Assembly: GCA_937874185.1 (NCBI GenBank) | Contig: CALNAK010000019.1 | Span: 1 to 64,000 of the forward strand | DNA length: 64,000 nucleotides | Source of the DNA: an uncultured Lactobacillus sp. | GTDB taxonomy: Bacteria; Bacillota; Bacilli; Lactobacillales; Lactobacillaceae | Direction: 5' to 3' | In this document: one piece after another, positions 41,811 through 50,154 of the stretch | Layout: each line of letters opens with the position of its first letter | Position numbering within the stretch: position 1 is the stretch's first letter | Position numbers and translations under genes: made by a program | The notes under the pieces: generated by a model | Told to the model about the DNA's origin: nothing | Databases searched by the model: none | The model's input: the letters and a program-made list of their open reading frames with translations, nothing else

Positions 41811-41901
41811 GTATTCAATTAATAACATTAAAAACAATATTCTAATTGAATACACCAATGTCTCTAACTAGAATTGAACTAACGATTCACTTTAGTTAGA
41901 G
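41811..41901. promoter_or_regulatory. Two inverted repeats upstream of the TetR gene
   Basis: Perfect 11-bp arms GTATTCAATTA (41811-41821) / TAATTGAATAC (41843-41853), then perfect 9-bp arms CTCTAACTA (41862-41870) / TAGTTAGAG (41893-41901). The second 3' arm runs into the GAGGGGG ribosome site. Likely TetR operator(s) and/or an RNA hairpin controlling initiation. Confidence 0.65.
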
Positions 41902-41912
41902 GGGGAATAACA

Positions 41913-42467
41913 ATGACAGCTAAAACTCTATCAAAAGAAAAAATAATCTCGGCAGCAATAGAAATAGTCAACAATCAAGAATCATTAACTTTCACCAAAC
42001 TCGGTAAAAAATTGGGTACTCGTGCACAATCAATCTATAATTACTTTCCTGATGTAACAGCGGTCAAAGTTGCACTGGGTATTTATTTTTACAATGAATT
42101 GGCTAAACGGTTAAATGCTGACCTTTTAGGTTTGTCGGGCAAGCAAGCTGTCAAAGCCTTTGCCAATGTTAGTGTCCAATTTGCACTAAGTAAATTTCTA
42201 GTTGCACAACAAGTTCTAGGTATTCCAAAAGGAAGATTGCAGGACACAGACTTGAATAGTAGCTTTGATGAAATTCATAAAATACTCAGAATATTTTTGG
42301 ATCCATTGGTACCTGATACGCAACGACAATTAGTAATTTCTCGAATGTTACGTAATTTGATAATCGGTGAGATTATTCATGTAGGTAATGAAAGATTCAA
42401 CAATAAATTGATGATAACTAGAGATAGTTTTGACCAAATGTTGGAAATAACACTTAGTGGGTTTTAA
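41913..42467 (+). CDS. TetR-family regulator
   Basis: A 184-aa protein. N-terminal HTH SKEKIISAAIEIVNNQESLTFTKLGKKLGTRAQSIYNYFPDVTAVKVALGIYFYNEL is the TetR consensus; the ligand-binding C-terminal part is helical and unassigned. It probably represses the upstream MFS exporter and/or itself through the inverted repeats in its leader. Ribosome site GAGGGGG. Repeat B3 begins about 7 nt after the stop. Confidence 0.88.
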   Translation: MTAKTLSKEKIISAAIEIVNNQESLTFTKLGKKLGTRAQSIYNYFPDVTAVKVALGIYFYNELAKRLNADLLGLSGKQAVKAFANVSVQFALSKFLVAQQVLGIPKGRLQDTDLNSSFDEIHKILRIFLDPLVPDTQRQLVISRMLRNLIIGEIIHVGNERFNNKLMITRDSFDQMLEITLSGF

Positions 42468-42473
42468 AAATTA

Positions 42474-42598
42474 GAGAGCGCAGTAGGCCGGTAATTTCCG
42501 AGCATTTGCCTGACTTTCCAAATTATACGCGGTACTTTGCGTATAGTCTGGAAAGTCAGGCAAAGCGGAGTGAAATTGGTCTACGGAGTTCGTTTAAA
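42474..42598 (+). repeat. Family B structured repeat, copy B3
   Basis: Starts TAGAGAGCGCAGTAG. Apical stem ATACGC / GCGTAT (ACACGC / GCGTGT in B1 and B2, so paired changes). Middle stem TTTGCCTGACTTTCC / GGAAAGTCAGGCAAA is perfect over 15 bp. It ends GGAGTTCGTTTAAAAATTAG. A flanking direct repeat TTTAAAAATTAGAnAGnGCAGTAG is present on both sides (second copy about 42595-42617, end coordinates within 2 nt). Confidence 0.85.
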
Positions 42599-42731
42599 AA
42601 TTAGATAGTGCAGTAGCACGTTTTGCTGAATTAAAAAAGACATGTAAAAACACATGTACTATGTATTTTTAGTGACATGCAATTTTTGATATTTTAATGG
42701 TATGAAACAAATTAAAATATGGGGGAGTTGT

Positions 42732-42995
42732 ATGGCAAATAAATTAGATTATGAGATGCTTCATCCGACCTACAAGGCTTTATATGACATTGTTGGAGAA
42801 GATAATCTGAAAAAAATATATGAGTTATTTCGAGGTACACAATTACAATTGCCAATGAAGATGTATGATCGAATTTCATTGAAGGATGCCATTTGTAAAG
42901 GCGAGTTGGACGATATGACCAATCAAGAAATCTCGTTGAAATTTGGATATTCACCACGTTGGATCAAAGGTGTGCGAGAGAATTATAAGCGATAA
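42732..42995 (+). CDS. Mor/HTH-type transcription activator-like protein
   Basis: An 87-aa protein, ATG chosen by GGGGGAG 6 nt upstream. Its pattern (NKLDYEMLHPTYKALYDIVGEDNLKKIYELFRGTQLQLPMKMYDR..AICKGELDDMTNQEISLKFGYSPRWIKGVRENYKR) matches the Mor-activator/DUF family of small HTH proteins. The C-terminal HTH (TNQEISLKFGYSPRWIKGV) is clear. The target is unknown. It is a free-standing gene between repeat B3 and a convergent protease gene. Confidence 0.75.
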   Translation: MANKLDYEMLHPTYKALYDIVGEDNLKKIYELFRGTQLQLPMKMYDRISLKDAICKGELDDMTNQEISLKFGYSPRWIKGVRENYKR

Positions 42996-43000
42996 ACAAA

Positions 43001-43056
43001 AAAAGACTCCTGTATTAAGTTGGCGTTTAAACCAATTAATATAGGAGCCCTTTTGA
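43001..43056. terminator. Bidirectional terminator between Mor-like and matrixin genes
   Basis: GACTCCTgTATTAA...TTGG / CCAA..TTAATATAGGAGC, with A-run before and CTTTT after; convergent genes flank it. Confidence 0.82.
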
Positions 43057-43059
43057 TTT

Positions 43060-43746
43060 TTACTTATAAATATTTCTCAATCCATTCAAGTCAGCGGTAG
43101 ACAAGGTAGAAACGCCTTGATCAACTGGATACATGACTGAATTAGTATAAGAACTATGTGCTAATCCTAAAGCGTGTCCCAGTTCATGTAGGGCAACGGA
43201 GTTTTTAACAGACAAGTTAGGGTAAGTAATATTCAACCCAGCTTGTGCGCTATTGATAGCATAGTGATTAATAGTTAAAGCGGATGGTCCACCATTTCCC
43301 AACTCAACGGTATTTGATGCGATGTTTTGAATCTTCTTATGATAAACAAAGAAGGTAATACCATTCTGATTTGGTTGTGCTGTTCCGGGAATCAGACGAA
43401 CGATTCCGGTGTCGTTATAGGCATTGACCGCATTAGTAAAGACATCTCTAACTGATTGGGGAACATCTTTTTTAAAGTGGAAATAATACGTATTTGAAGT
43501 TGTAACATTTTTAAGTGGTGATTCAACGGGTGTAGCAACCTTACCAACTTGTTTATCATTAGCTGTTTTGGTTGTACCGTTGATTTTCCTATTAATGGAG
43601 TCGCCAAGTGAGTATACATACGGCTGCACACGTATTGTAGCCTGTCTAATCTCAGTTTCAACTCTAGGAATGATTTGTGGATCTCTTTTGATGACTAATA
43701 CAATAGAAGCCAAAATAAGTAACCACAACCATGATTTTCGTTTCAT
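43060..43746 (-). CDS. Matrixin-type zinc metalloprotease, secreted or membrane-anchored
   Basis: A 228-aa protein. One N-terminal hydrophobic segment (SWLWLLILASIVLVI) as signal anchor, then a linker and an M10A-type domain. Zinc motif HELGHALGLAH at residues 187-197 (HEXXHXXGXXH) and Met-turn SVMYP after it. The family cleaves extracellular proteins. Bacterial members of this size occur in lactobacilli, but substrates are unknown. Monocistronic; AAGGAGCA ribosome site. Confidence 0.88.
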   Translation of the reverse strand: MKRKSWLWLLILASIVLVIKRDPQIIPRVETEIRQATIRVQPYVYSLGDSINRKINGTTKTANDKQVGKVATPVESPLKNVTTSNTYYFHFKKDVPQSVRDVFTNAVNAYNDTGIVRLIPGTAQPNQNGITFFVYHKKIQNIASNTVELGNGGPSALTINHYAINSAQAGLNITYPNLSVKNSVALHELGHALGLAHSSYTNSVMYPVDQGVSTLSTADLNGLRNIYK

Positions 43747-43837
43747 TCATTGCTCCTTGAAAAATCATTAGTGACCGAATCTGACTAAATCATAATGATT
43801 TGATAGCTGTCTGTCTACTAATTGAATCGCAAACAAA

Positions 43838-43870
43838 AACAACGTATAGATTAGTATACGTTGTTTTTTA
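43838..43870 (-). terminator. Terminator of the MMPL transporter gene
   Basis: AACAACGTATA-GATTAG-TATACGTTGTT with T/A-runs on both strands; it stands 34 nt behind the MMPL stop. Confidence 0.88.
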
Positions 43871-43903
43871 TGAATTACTATCTTTTTAACTTTTTAAAAC
43901 GTT

Positions 43904-46900
43904 TTATTCAGATTTCTTAGCCGAAACGTCTTTTTTAACAAGACCATGTTCACGTTTTTCATGCCAATCAACTAAGCTGATTAAACTGGAAAGCGTTAGA
44001 GGTAATGTAAAGACTAGAACGACAAGTCCGATAATAACACCTAGAGCAACTTGAATCAAAGTAGTTACACCACTAGGAATCAAGGCGGCGAAGGTACCAC
44101 TCAAGATGATAGCAGCACTGATAATAACCGCACCGATTGATGTAGCAGAACGTAACATTCTTTGTTTCAAATCGGTATCATCGTGATCATCTCGGAAACG
44201 AATCATTAGGAAGATACTATAATCAACACCTAAAGCCATCAACATGATGAAAGTGAAGAATGGAGTATTCCAACTTAACAATGGTCTACCTAAGAAGTTT
44301 GATGAAATGATACGTGTCAAACTCATTGATGTTGCATATGCGGCAACCAATGTACCAATAATTACCATAGGTTGAAGAATTGATTGAGTAACAACAATCA
44401 AAGCAAGTCCGATACCAATGATCATGATTGTAGCTGTACGTTGGAAATCACCGTTAGCTAGAGTTCTCAAATCGTTATCTTGTGATGTTTGGCCACCGAA
44501 GGCAACCTTTGTACCATCAAGAGCACCATGCTTAATCTTAGCCTTAGTATCTCTTTGAAGACGTTTGAATTGAGTATTAGCTTTAGCTGAGTTTGGATCA
44601 CCCTTTAGAACAACAGTTAATGTAGTGATCTTATCGTTGTTGTACATGTAATTATCAAGAGCAGGTTGGAAAGCCTTTGAATGAATTGCTGTCTTAGGGA
44701 TGTAGAAGTCGTCACCAATGTATGAATCACGTAACTTAGTTAAGTAATCATCCATTGAATCGTTACCTTTACTCAAGGCAGATAATCCATCAGAAGCATC
44801 TCCCAAACCACTTTGTAATTGTTCAACTTGTGAAGACATAGCTTGTAATTTAGTATTTAATGTTTGAACTCCAGTATTAACTTGTTGAGAAGCGGAATTA
44901 ACTGAGCTAATACCACTGTTCAAGGTTGAACTAGAAGAGTCCAAAGTGTTAGTACCATTGGCCAAAGTAGATGCGCCACTCGCAATTTGTGAATTGGCAC
45001 TAGCTAGACTAGATGCACCGGATGATAATTGGCCGGCACCGCTAGCAACTTGATTAGCACCTGAAGCAAGTGTTTGTGTACCACTTGTTAATTGACTAAC
45101 TTGACTAGTTAAACCAGGTAGAGAACCAGTAAATTGATTGATACCACTATTTAAGGCTGAAGTACCACCGTTTAATTGATCAATACTGTTGACTAAAGTA
45201 GCGATTTCACCAACACTTAATTGTCCATTAGTCATTTGAGAAATGGCACCTGATGAACCTTGTAATTGAGCAGCTAATGGTTTGAGTTGATCAACTAAAG
45301 CAGTCAATTGATTCATTTGACTAGCAAGATTATTACTACCAGCACTAAGTTGTTGAACTTGGCCAGTTAAAGTAGGAAGACTAGCAGCTGCACTACCAAC
45401 ACTAGATGCTAATTGATTGGAACCACTAGCAACTTGGTTGGCTCCACTAGCCAAAGTACCGGTACTTGAAGCAAGAGTATTAGCACCAGAAGCAGCTTGA
45501 CCACTACCAGCAGCTAATTGTTGAGCACCAGAATTGGCACTTGAAACGCCGGCAGTATAGTTACTAATACCAGATTGAAGTTGTTGAGTACCAGCAGCTA
45601 ATTGTTGAGTTCCGGAAGCTAATTCTTGAACTTGTCCCATACTTCCACTGATATTGGCGTTCTTTAATTGAGTATTAGCGTCGTTCAAACCAGATTGAAT
45701 AGTATTTAAACCTTTTTTAGAAGTAGCTAATCCTTTAGTAATAGTCTTCAGTTGATCACGTAAGTAGAGTGAACTAACTTTACTACCACCGGGTTCGGCT
45801 ACAGAAGCAACAGTTTTAACGCCGGGTTCTTTTTGAAGGTATTGAGTTAAATCGTCAACCGCAGCTAGTTTAGCTTGGCTATCCAATTTACTGTCACTAT
45901 CAATAAAGACTGTGATAGGAGCTGTCATACCCTTAGAGAAGTGCTTTTGAATAACTTCGTAACCAGTCTTAGACTTGTAGCTACTTGGCAATTCATCAGC
46001 GTTATTGAAGTTTAAGTCACCGTTCATTGAAAGACCGAATGGAATGGCTAAAGCAGCGATAACAACTAGTACAACGACAGGTTGTGCCAAGGCAGCTTTA
46101 GATAATCCATGCCATAATCTACTTGAACTACTACCATTAGAAATTTTACTTGGCCAGAATAGTTTTGGACCAAGAACGGCCATGAAGAACATATTTAGAG
46201 TTAATAGAACTGGTAAAAGAATTATGACACCAATGGCAACGGCTGAAGCACTTTGATAGAACGAGAACTTAGCTAACCAGAGAACTGAGAATCCAATTAG
46301 AACGGATAGTCCTGAATAAAGAACTGTTCGTCCACCATGGATACGAGTTTCCTTCATGGCTTCAACCGGATCTAACCCGTCAGCCAACGCTCCCTTAAAG
46401 TAGTCATACAGCAGGATATTGTAATCAGTACCAATACCAAACAAGACAACGACTAAAAAGACTTCGGTAAAGTTTGAGATTGGGAAACCAGCATGTTGTG
46501 CCAAATTCATGACAATACTTAAACTGGTAACAAAAGCTACACCAACGTTAACCAACGAAATAATAGGAACGATTGGTGATTTGAAAACTAAGATTAAAAC
46601 AATAAAGATGAAGATAACCGCAATAACTTCGGTCTTCTGAATACCTTTTTCAGTAACAGTTGAGAAGTCATCGTTTAAAGCATCAACACCAGTTATATAT
46701 GTTTTGATACCGGCAGTTTTTAATTGTCGATTCAAAGCAGAAACTTGATGTGAAACAGTACCGTTTTCTTTGACGGTTATTTGAGCCAATTGAGTTGATT
46801 TATCTTTTGAAATCAATTGTTTCTTAGTTTCGGCATTATCACTAGGCCCCATGACACTAGAAATACCCAAACCAGATTGGCTATTTAAATCAGACAAAGT

Positions 46901-47161
46901 ATCTTTAACTTGTTGAGATTGTTCTGAAGAAAACTTTTCATCACCATTACTAAATACGGCTGTATATGTACGAACCGACTTGTTGTGGTTAGCTTTCTTT
47001 TGAATTTTATTAGCTACTTCACTTTCAACAGTGCTGGGTAGCTGGATACCACCGTTGTCTCTGACTAATTCAGAAACATTGGGCATCGCAAAGACTGCAA
47101 CAAGAATTATTACTAGCCAAGCAATTAATGCTGGCCATTGTTTCTTACGAAAATCGTTCAT
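43904..47161 (-). CDS. MMPL/RND-type membrane transporter with a heptad-rich extracellular domain
   Basis: A 1085-aa protein. Two MMPL halves of six membrane segments each: N-terminal GIGTDYNILLYDYFKGALADGLDPVEAM with HGGRTVLYSGLSVLIGF, C-terminal LGVDYSIFLMIRFRDD with RSATSIGAVIISAAIIL. Between them is a long extracellular region of repeated ASGxNQLASGxxxLxSG heptads (about 490-780) like YhgE/Pip proteins, likely a coiled coil. The family exports lipids or amphiphiles, or moves wall polymers. ATG behind GAGGGA. Divergent from a TetR gene that probably represses it. Confidence 0.92.
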   Translation of the reverse strand: MNDFRKKQWPALIAWLVIILVAVFAMPNVSELVRDNGGIQLPSTVESEVANKIQKKANHNKSVRTYTAVFSNGDEKFSSEQSQQVKDTLSDLNSQSGLGISSVMGPSDNAETKKQLISKDKSTQLAQITVKENGTVSHQVSALNRQLKTAGIKTYITGVDALNDDFSTVTEKGIQKTEVIAVIFIFIVLILVFKSPIVPIISLVNVGVAFVTSLSIVMNLAQHAGFPISNFTEVFLVVVLFGIGTDYNILLYDYFKGALADGLDPVEAMKETRIHGGRTVLYSGLSVLIGFSVLWLAKFSFYQSASAVAIGVIILLPVLLTLNMFFMAVLGPKLFWPSKISNGSSSSRLWHGLSKAALAQPVVVLVVIAALAIPFGLSMNGDLNFNNADELPSSYKSKTGYEVIQKHFSKGMTAPITVFIDSDSKLDSQAKLAAVDDLTQYLQKEPGVKTVASVAEPGGSKVSSLYLRDQLKTITKGLATSKKGLNTIQSGLNDANTQLKNANISGSMGQVQELASGTQQLAAGTQQLQSGISNYTAGVSSANSGAQQLAAGSGQAASGANTLASSTGTLASGANQVASGSNQLASSVGSAAASLPTLTGQVQQLSAGSNNLASQMNQLTALVDQLKPLAAQLQGSSGAISQMTNGQLSVGEIATLVNSIDQLNGGTSALNSGINQFTGSLPGLTSQVSQLTSGTQTLASGANQVASGAGQLSSGASSLASANSQIASGASTLANGTNTLDSSSSTLNSGISSVNSASQQVNTGVQTLNTKLQAMSSQVEQLQSGLGDASDGLSALSKGNDSMDDYLTKLRDSYIGDDFYIPKTAIHSKAFQPALDNYMYNNDKITTLTVVLKGDPNSAKANTQFKRLQRDTKAKIKHGALDGTKVAFGGQTSQDNDLRTLANGDFQRTATIMIIGIGLALIVVTQSILQPMVIIGTLVAAYATSMSLTRIISSNFLGRPLLSWNTPFFTFIMLMALGVDYSIFLMIRFRDDHDDTDLKQRMLRSATSIGAVIISAAIILSGTFAALIPSGVTTLIQVALGVIIGLVVLVFTLPLTLSSLISLVDWHEKREHGLVKKDVSAKKSE

Positions 47162-47284
47162 AATAATCACATTCCCTCAATTGTGTTCGTCTATCCATAC
47201 TTGGACAGTTGTAAAAATACAATTTTAATGATAAGTTTAAATAAATATAGGGGCAAGGGACAACTGGTACTAGATTGCCCAAAC

Positions 47285-47310
47285 TTTGACATTTTATGAA
47301 AATTGTCAAA
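47285..47310. promoter_or_regulatory. Inverted repeat, putative TetR operator
   Basis: TTTGACATTTT-ATG-AAAATTGTCAAA, with one unpaired base, 3 nt before the GGAGGGG ribosome site of the TetR gene and within the divergent region shared with the MMPL gene. Confidence 0.55.
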
Positions 47311-47327
47311 AATGGAGGGGCTTACAT

Positions 47328-47915
47328 TTGAGATATGATCCTAATAAGAAACAACCACGAGGCATAGAGCGCACGCTTAGGGCATTTGAGACCGCTATGT
47401 TCGATTCTTTAGCTGAGAAACCATTCGATAAAATTACAGTAAACGCACTTTGCCAAAAAGCCGATTATCCTAGAGCCACATTCTATAATTACTTTGACGA
47501 CAAGTTTGATTTACTTAATTGTTGCTGGTATAAATTGGGAAATGATATTCATCTTGATCCCAATAATCTGCAATTGAATAAGTCAGTGATATTGGAAGTT
47601 TTTGCGCAAGCTTATGAATTGTTTGATGAAAACAAGCCATTGTTGATGGATATTATTAAAAATAATCCGATTGATGGTCAATTGGTAACTAATTTTATTC
47701 ATCATTTTACAAAAATAATTGGTGCTTCAATCAAGGCTAATTTGAATACTAATGAAATTAATACACCACCTGAGTTGGTGGCAAGGCATTGTAGTTCGAC
47801 TGTTTTGGAAGTTTTGGAGTGGATTTATTTGGGTCAACACAAGACTACTTTGGAAGAAGCAGAGAGTTATTTGACAGAGTTGTTGACAGGTACGATACAT
47901 TTTGAGAATGACTAG
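47328..47915 (+). CDS. TetR-family regulator of the MMPL transporter
   Basis: A 195-aa protein, TTG start chosen because GGAGGGG lies 7 nt upstream; a longer frame begins inside the operator. HTH: RTLRAFETAMFDSLAEKPFDKITVNALCQKADYPRATFYNYFDDKFDLLNCCW. C-terminal part LEWIYLGQHKTTLEEAESYLTELLTGT resembles the TetR_C tail of YxaF/DhaS-like regulators. Divergent from the MMPL gene, probably repressing it and itself. Repeat A5 starts 3 nt after the stop. Confidence 0.9.
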   Translation: MRYDPNKKQPRGIERTLRAFETAMFDSLAEKPFDKITVNALCQKADYPRATFYNYFDDKFDLLNCCWYKLGNDIHLDPNNLQLNKSVILEVFAQAYELFDENKPLLMDIIKNNPIDGQLVTNFIHHFTKIIGASIKANLNTNEINTPPELVARHCSSTVLEVLEWIYLGQHKTTLEEAESYLTELLTGTIHFEND

Positions 47916-47918
47916 GTT

Positions 47919-48088
47919 GGCCGCTCTCCGCAAGGAAGGAAAAATGGCTGGAACATAGCGGGCACAACTTTGAACTAATTCCAAGTACGGGAATCATTTC
48001 AAAGATTGGCCTTTTACTAATCCGGCAGAACCAGCCTGATAAGTAAAATGTCGCTATTGAGCCATTTTCTTTCCTTGCTCCGAGCTAG
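47919..48088 (+). repeat. Family A structured repeat, copy A5
   Basis: P1 is long and almost perfect (GCAAGGAAGGAAAAATGGCT against GCCATTTTCTTTCCTTGC); P2 ATAGCG / CGCTAT; P3 ACTTTGAA / TTCAAAGAT; P4 with GGC / GCC apex. Ends CCGCTCTCC and GGAGC-like GCTCCGAGCTAG, shared with family B. It starts 3 nt behind the TetR stop. Confidence 0.88.
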
Positions 48089-48171
48089 TTTTCACGTTAA
48101 AAATTATATAGTGGAAAACTGTTTTTGAAGGGTCCAGCTAGTACTTAATTAAATAGTTTAAATTTGAAAAT

Positions 48172-48233
48172 AAAAGCACTAATTCCATTTATCCTCTCGA
48201 TTGTTAGGGAAGAAAATAGAATTAATGCTTTTT
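48172..48233. terminator. Family C long hairpin, copy C2
   Basis: AAAAGCAcTAATTCcATTT / AAATAGAATTAaTGCTTTT with a second inner stem. Similar to C1 including the TTTGAAAnTAAAA flank. It ends the GT2 operon (minus strand) and/or the TetR/A5 transcript (plus). Confidence 0.75.
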
Positions 48234-48307
48234 GTTTGTTATAAAAATCTTTCAATTCAAAGTTAATATTAATTTGAATTGAAAGACTGATGTTTGTAAT
48301 ATTCAAA

Positions 48308-49639
48308 TCAATCAGAATCTTTTTGTAAACTTTTCCGTTTAGGACTGACCCAAGTTCCTGAGCCGAATCCGAAGATTGTTTTCATGGCGGGTATGAACGT
48401 CATTACTACTGTAATTGGATTTATCATCCAGTAGAACAACATGTAAAGTGGGGCGAAGATGACGTATTTCATTTTGGCTCCTCGATGATCTAAGAGGAGG
48501 GCGGTTAATAGTTGCATACAACCGGCCATGATTTCGAAGGTGACGAAAATAAATGAGATGACGAATCCGTGGAAGACTCGTTCGTAATCCCCGTGAAGTG
48601 CTAACCAGATCATTGCAATTATAAAAATGATTGATGTAATCACAAAGAAAAATGACCAGATGATTGATAAAGTTGAATCAATAAACATCGACATTTGGTA
48701 GCGCCTTTTAATAGGATGAAACAGGAATTTTTTGAGATTAGTTAACCAGACTTCAGTTCCACCTTGTGCCCAACGTTTTCGTTGGTGGTAAAGATCACGA
48801 ATGGTTTCTGGGACGTTCATATGAAAGACGACATCGGGGGCAAATCTTGGAACGGCTCCGATTGCTTGATGATCCCAAGCTATACTGATATCTTCGGTAG
48901 CTCGATTTTGTCTGAAACCACCAACATCAATTAAAAAATCTTTTTTATATAAAGTATTGGCGCCACTGTAAGCATACATAGAATCGTTAATTGAAGTTTG
49001 ACTACGTTTGATAACACCAACGATACTAGAGAATTCAACAGTCTGTGATTTTCCGAGTAGAGTCGAACGATTTTGTACGTCCATATTGGCAGTAACAGCA
49101 GAAGTATTCATATCACGGTCGTGGATGAAAAAATTCATATATTTCATCAAGGCATCAGGTTCAGGAATCGTATCGGCGTCATTGCTTAAAATGTATTCAC
49201 CCTTGGCAAAATTCATACCGATATTGAAGGCATGTGCTTTTCCTTTATTTTGAATAATATTGATAGTTCGTAAACGAGGATACTTTTCCTGAAGTTCCTT
49301 GATTATCTCCGCTGTTTTATCAGTTGATCCATCATTCATAACTAGAACTTCAAAATTTGAATAGTTAAGTTCTTCAAATAAGTAATTGATAGTTTCAGCA
49401 ATCATGACTTCTTCGTTGTGGGCTGGAATCATGATAGTAATCATAGGCTGTTCTTTGGCAGGGATATCAGACCAGTTAGTATTACCTTTATGGGTTTTGA
49501 TGAAACGATAGCATAACGCACCCCAAAACCAGAAGAATGACCCGACAACAGGATACAAACAGAGAATCAAGAGGAAAATATTTGAGATTGTGCCCAAAAG
49601 AGTTGAGCCAAAAATATGATCAATAAATATAGTAGTCAT
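48308..49639 (-). CDS. Family 2 processive glycosyltransferase (PgaC/BcsA-like)
   Basis: A 443-aa membrane protein. One or two N-terminal membrane segments, then a GT2 domain with IMIPAHNEE, VLVMNDGSTDKT, ILSNDADTIPEPDAL (DxD), ATEDISIAW (TED general base) and the QRKRW (Q/RxxRW) motif of processive synthases. Three to four C-terminal membrane segments follow. It should polymerise and extrude an exopolysaccharide. Last gene of a three-gene unit with a small membrane protein (2-nt gap) and an EAL protein; similar clusters in lactobacilli are tied to c-di-GMP control. Confidence 0.9.
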   Translation of the reverse strand: MTTIFIDHIFGSTLLGTISNIFLLILCLYPVVGSFFWFWGALCYRFIKTHKGNTNWSDIPAKEQPMITIMIPAHNEEVMIAETINYLFEELNYSNFEVLVMNDGSTDKTAEIIKELQEKYPRLRTINIIQNKGKAHAFNIGMNFAKGEYILSNDADTIPEPDALMKYMNFFIHDRDMNTSAVTANMDVQNRSTLLGKSQTVEFSSIVGVIKRSQTSINDSMYAYSGANTLYKKDFLIDVGGFRQNRATEDISIAWDHQAIGAVPRFAPDVVFHMNVPETIRDLYHQRKRWAQGGTEVWLTNLKKFLFHPIKRRYQMSMFIDSTLSIIWSFFFVITSIIFIIAMIWLALHGDYERVFHGFVISFIFVTFEIMAGCMQLLTALLLDHRGAKMKYVIFAPLYMLFYWMINPITVVMTFIPAMKTIFGFGSGTWVSPKRKSLQKDSD

Positions 49640-49641
49640 GG

Positions 49642-50154
49642 CTACTCCTTATCCAAATCATCGATGTCATGTGCTTCGTAGAGGTCTTTGATTTCATCAG
49701 TATCTAAATTTTGTTCCGGTTGCACATCGTAGGTTCTAACATTTTCTCGAAATTCTTTATTACCAAAACGTTTATCAAAGAAAGCGGCAATTGTCTTTTC
49801 ACGCTTATTTTGGTTGATGGGATTGAAAGTTGGCCATTGTTCCACCAATCGATCACGTTTACGATTCTGAATCAAGGTCATACTGATAGAGAACATAGCA
49901 CTCATGACAAAACAGAATGCTAGAAGAATACCGATAAATTGGATTTCGTAAATACCTTCTTTGTAAGACCAGAGATGGGGAACGCGACTATCAAAATTTG
50001 CCCAAAAAGAAGTTACCGTTATAACGATAGGAATAATAACTGCTAACCAGCCTAAAATGGCGATGATCGTTTGCCAAATCTTCAGTAGCCAGTGTCCCTT
50101 TTCAAAGTATTTATCAGTGTATAATTGTTGCTTATCTTCATCCTTTTTTGCCAT
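49642..50154 (-). CDS. Small membrane protein of the exopolysaccharide cluster
   Basis: A 170-aa protein. Two hydrophobic segments (IWQTIIAILGWLAVIIPIVITVTSFW and IQFIGILLAFCFVMSAMFSISMTL) with a short outer loop, and a charged cytoplasmic C-terminus (RLVEQWPTFNPINQNKREKTIAAFFDKRFG). The family is not recognised; the layout is that of a synthase accessory subunit like PgaD. It starts 17 nt inside the EAL gene and ends 2 nt before the GT2 gene, so it is translationally coupled to both. Confidence 0.7.
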   Translation of the reverse strand: MAKKDEDKQQLYTDKYFEKGHWLLKIWQTIIAILGWLAVIIPIVITVTSFWANFDSRVPHLWSYKEGIYEIQFIGILLAFCFVMSAMFSISMTLIQNRKRDRLVEQWPTFNPINQNKREKTIAAFFDKRFGNKEFRENVRTYDVQPEQNLDTDEIKDLYEAHDIDDLDKE

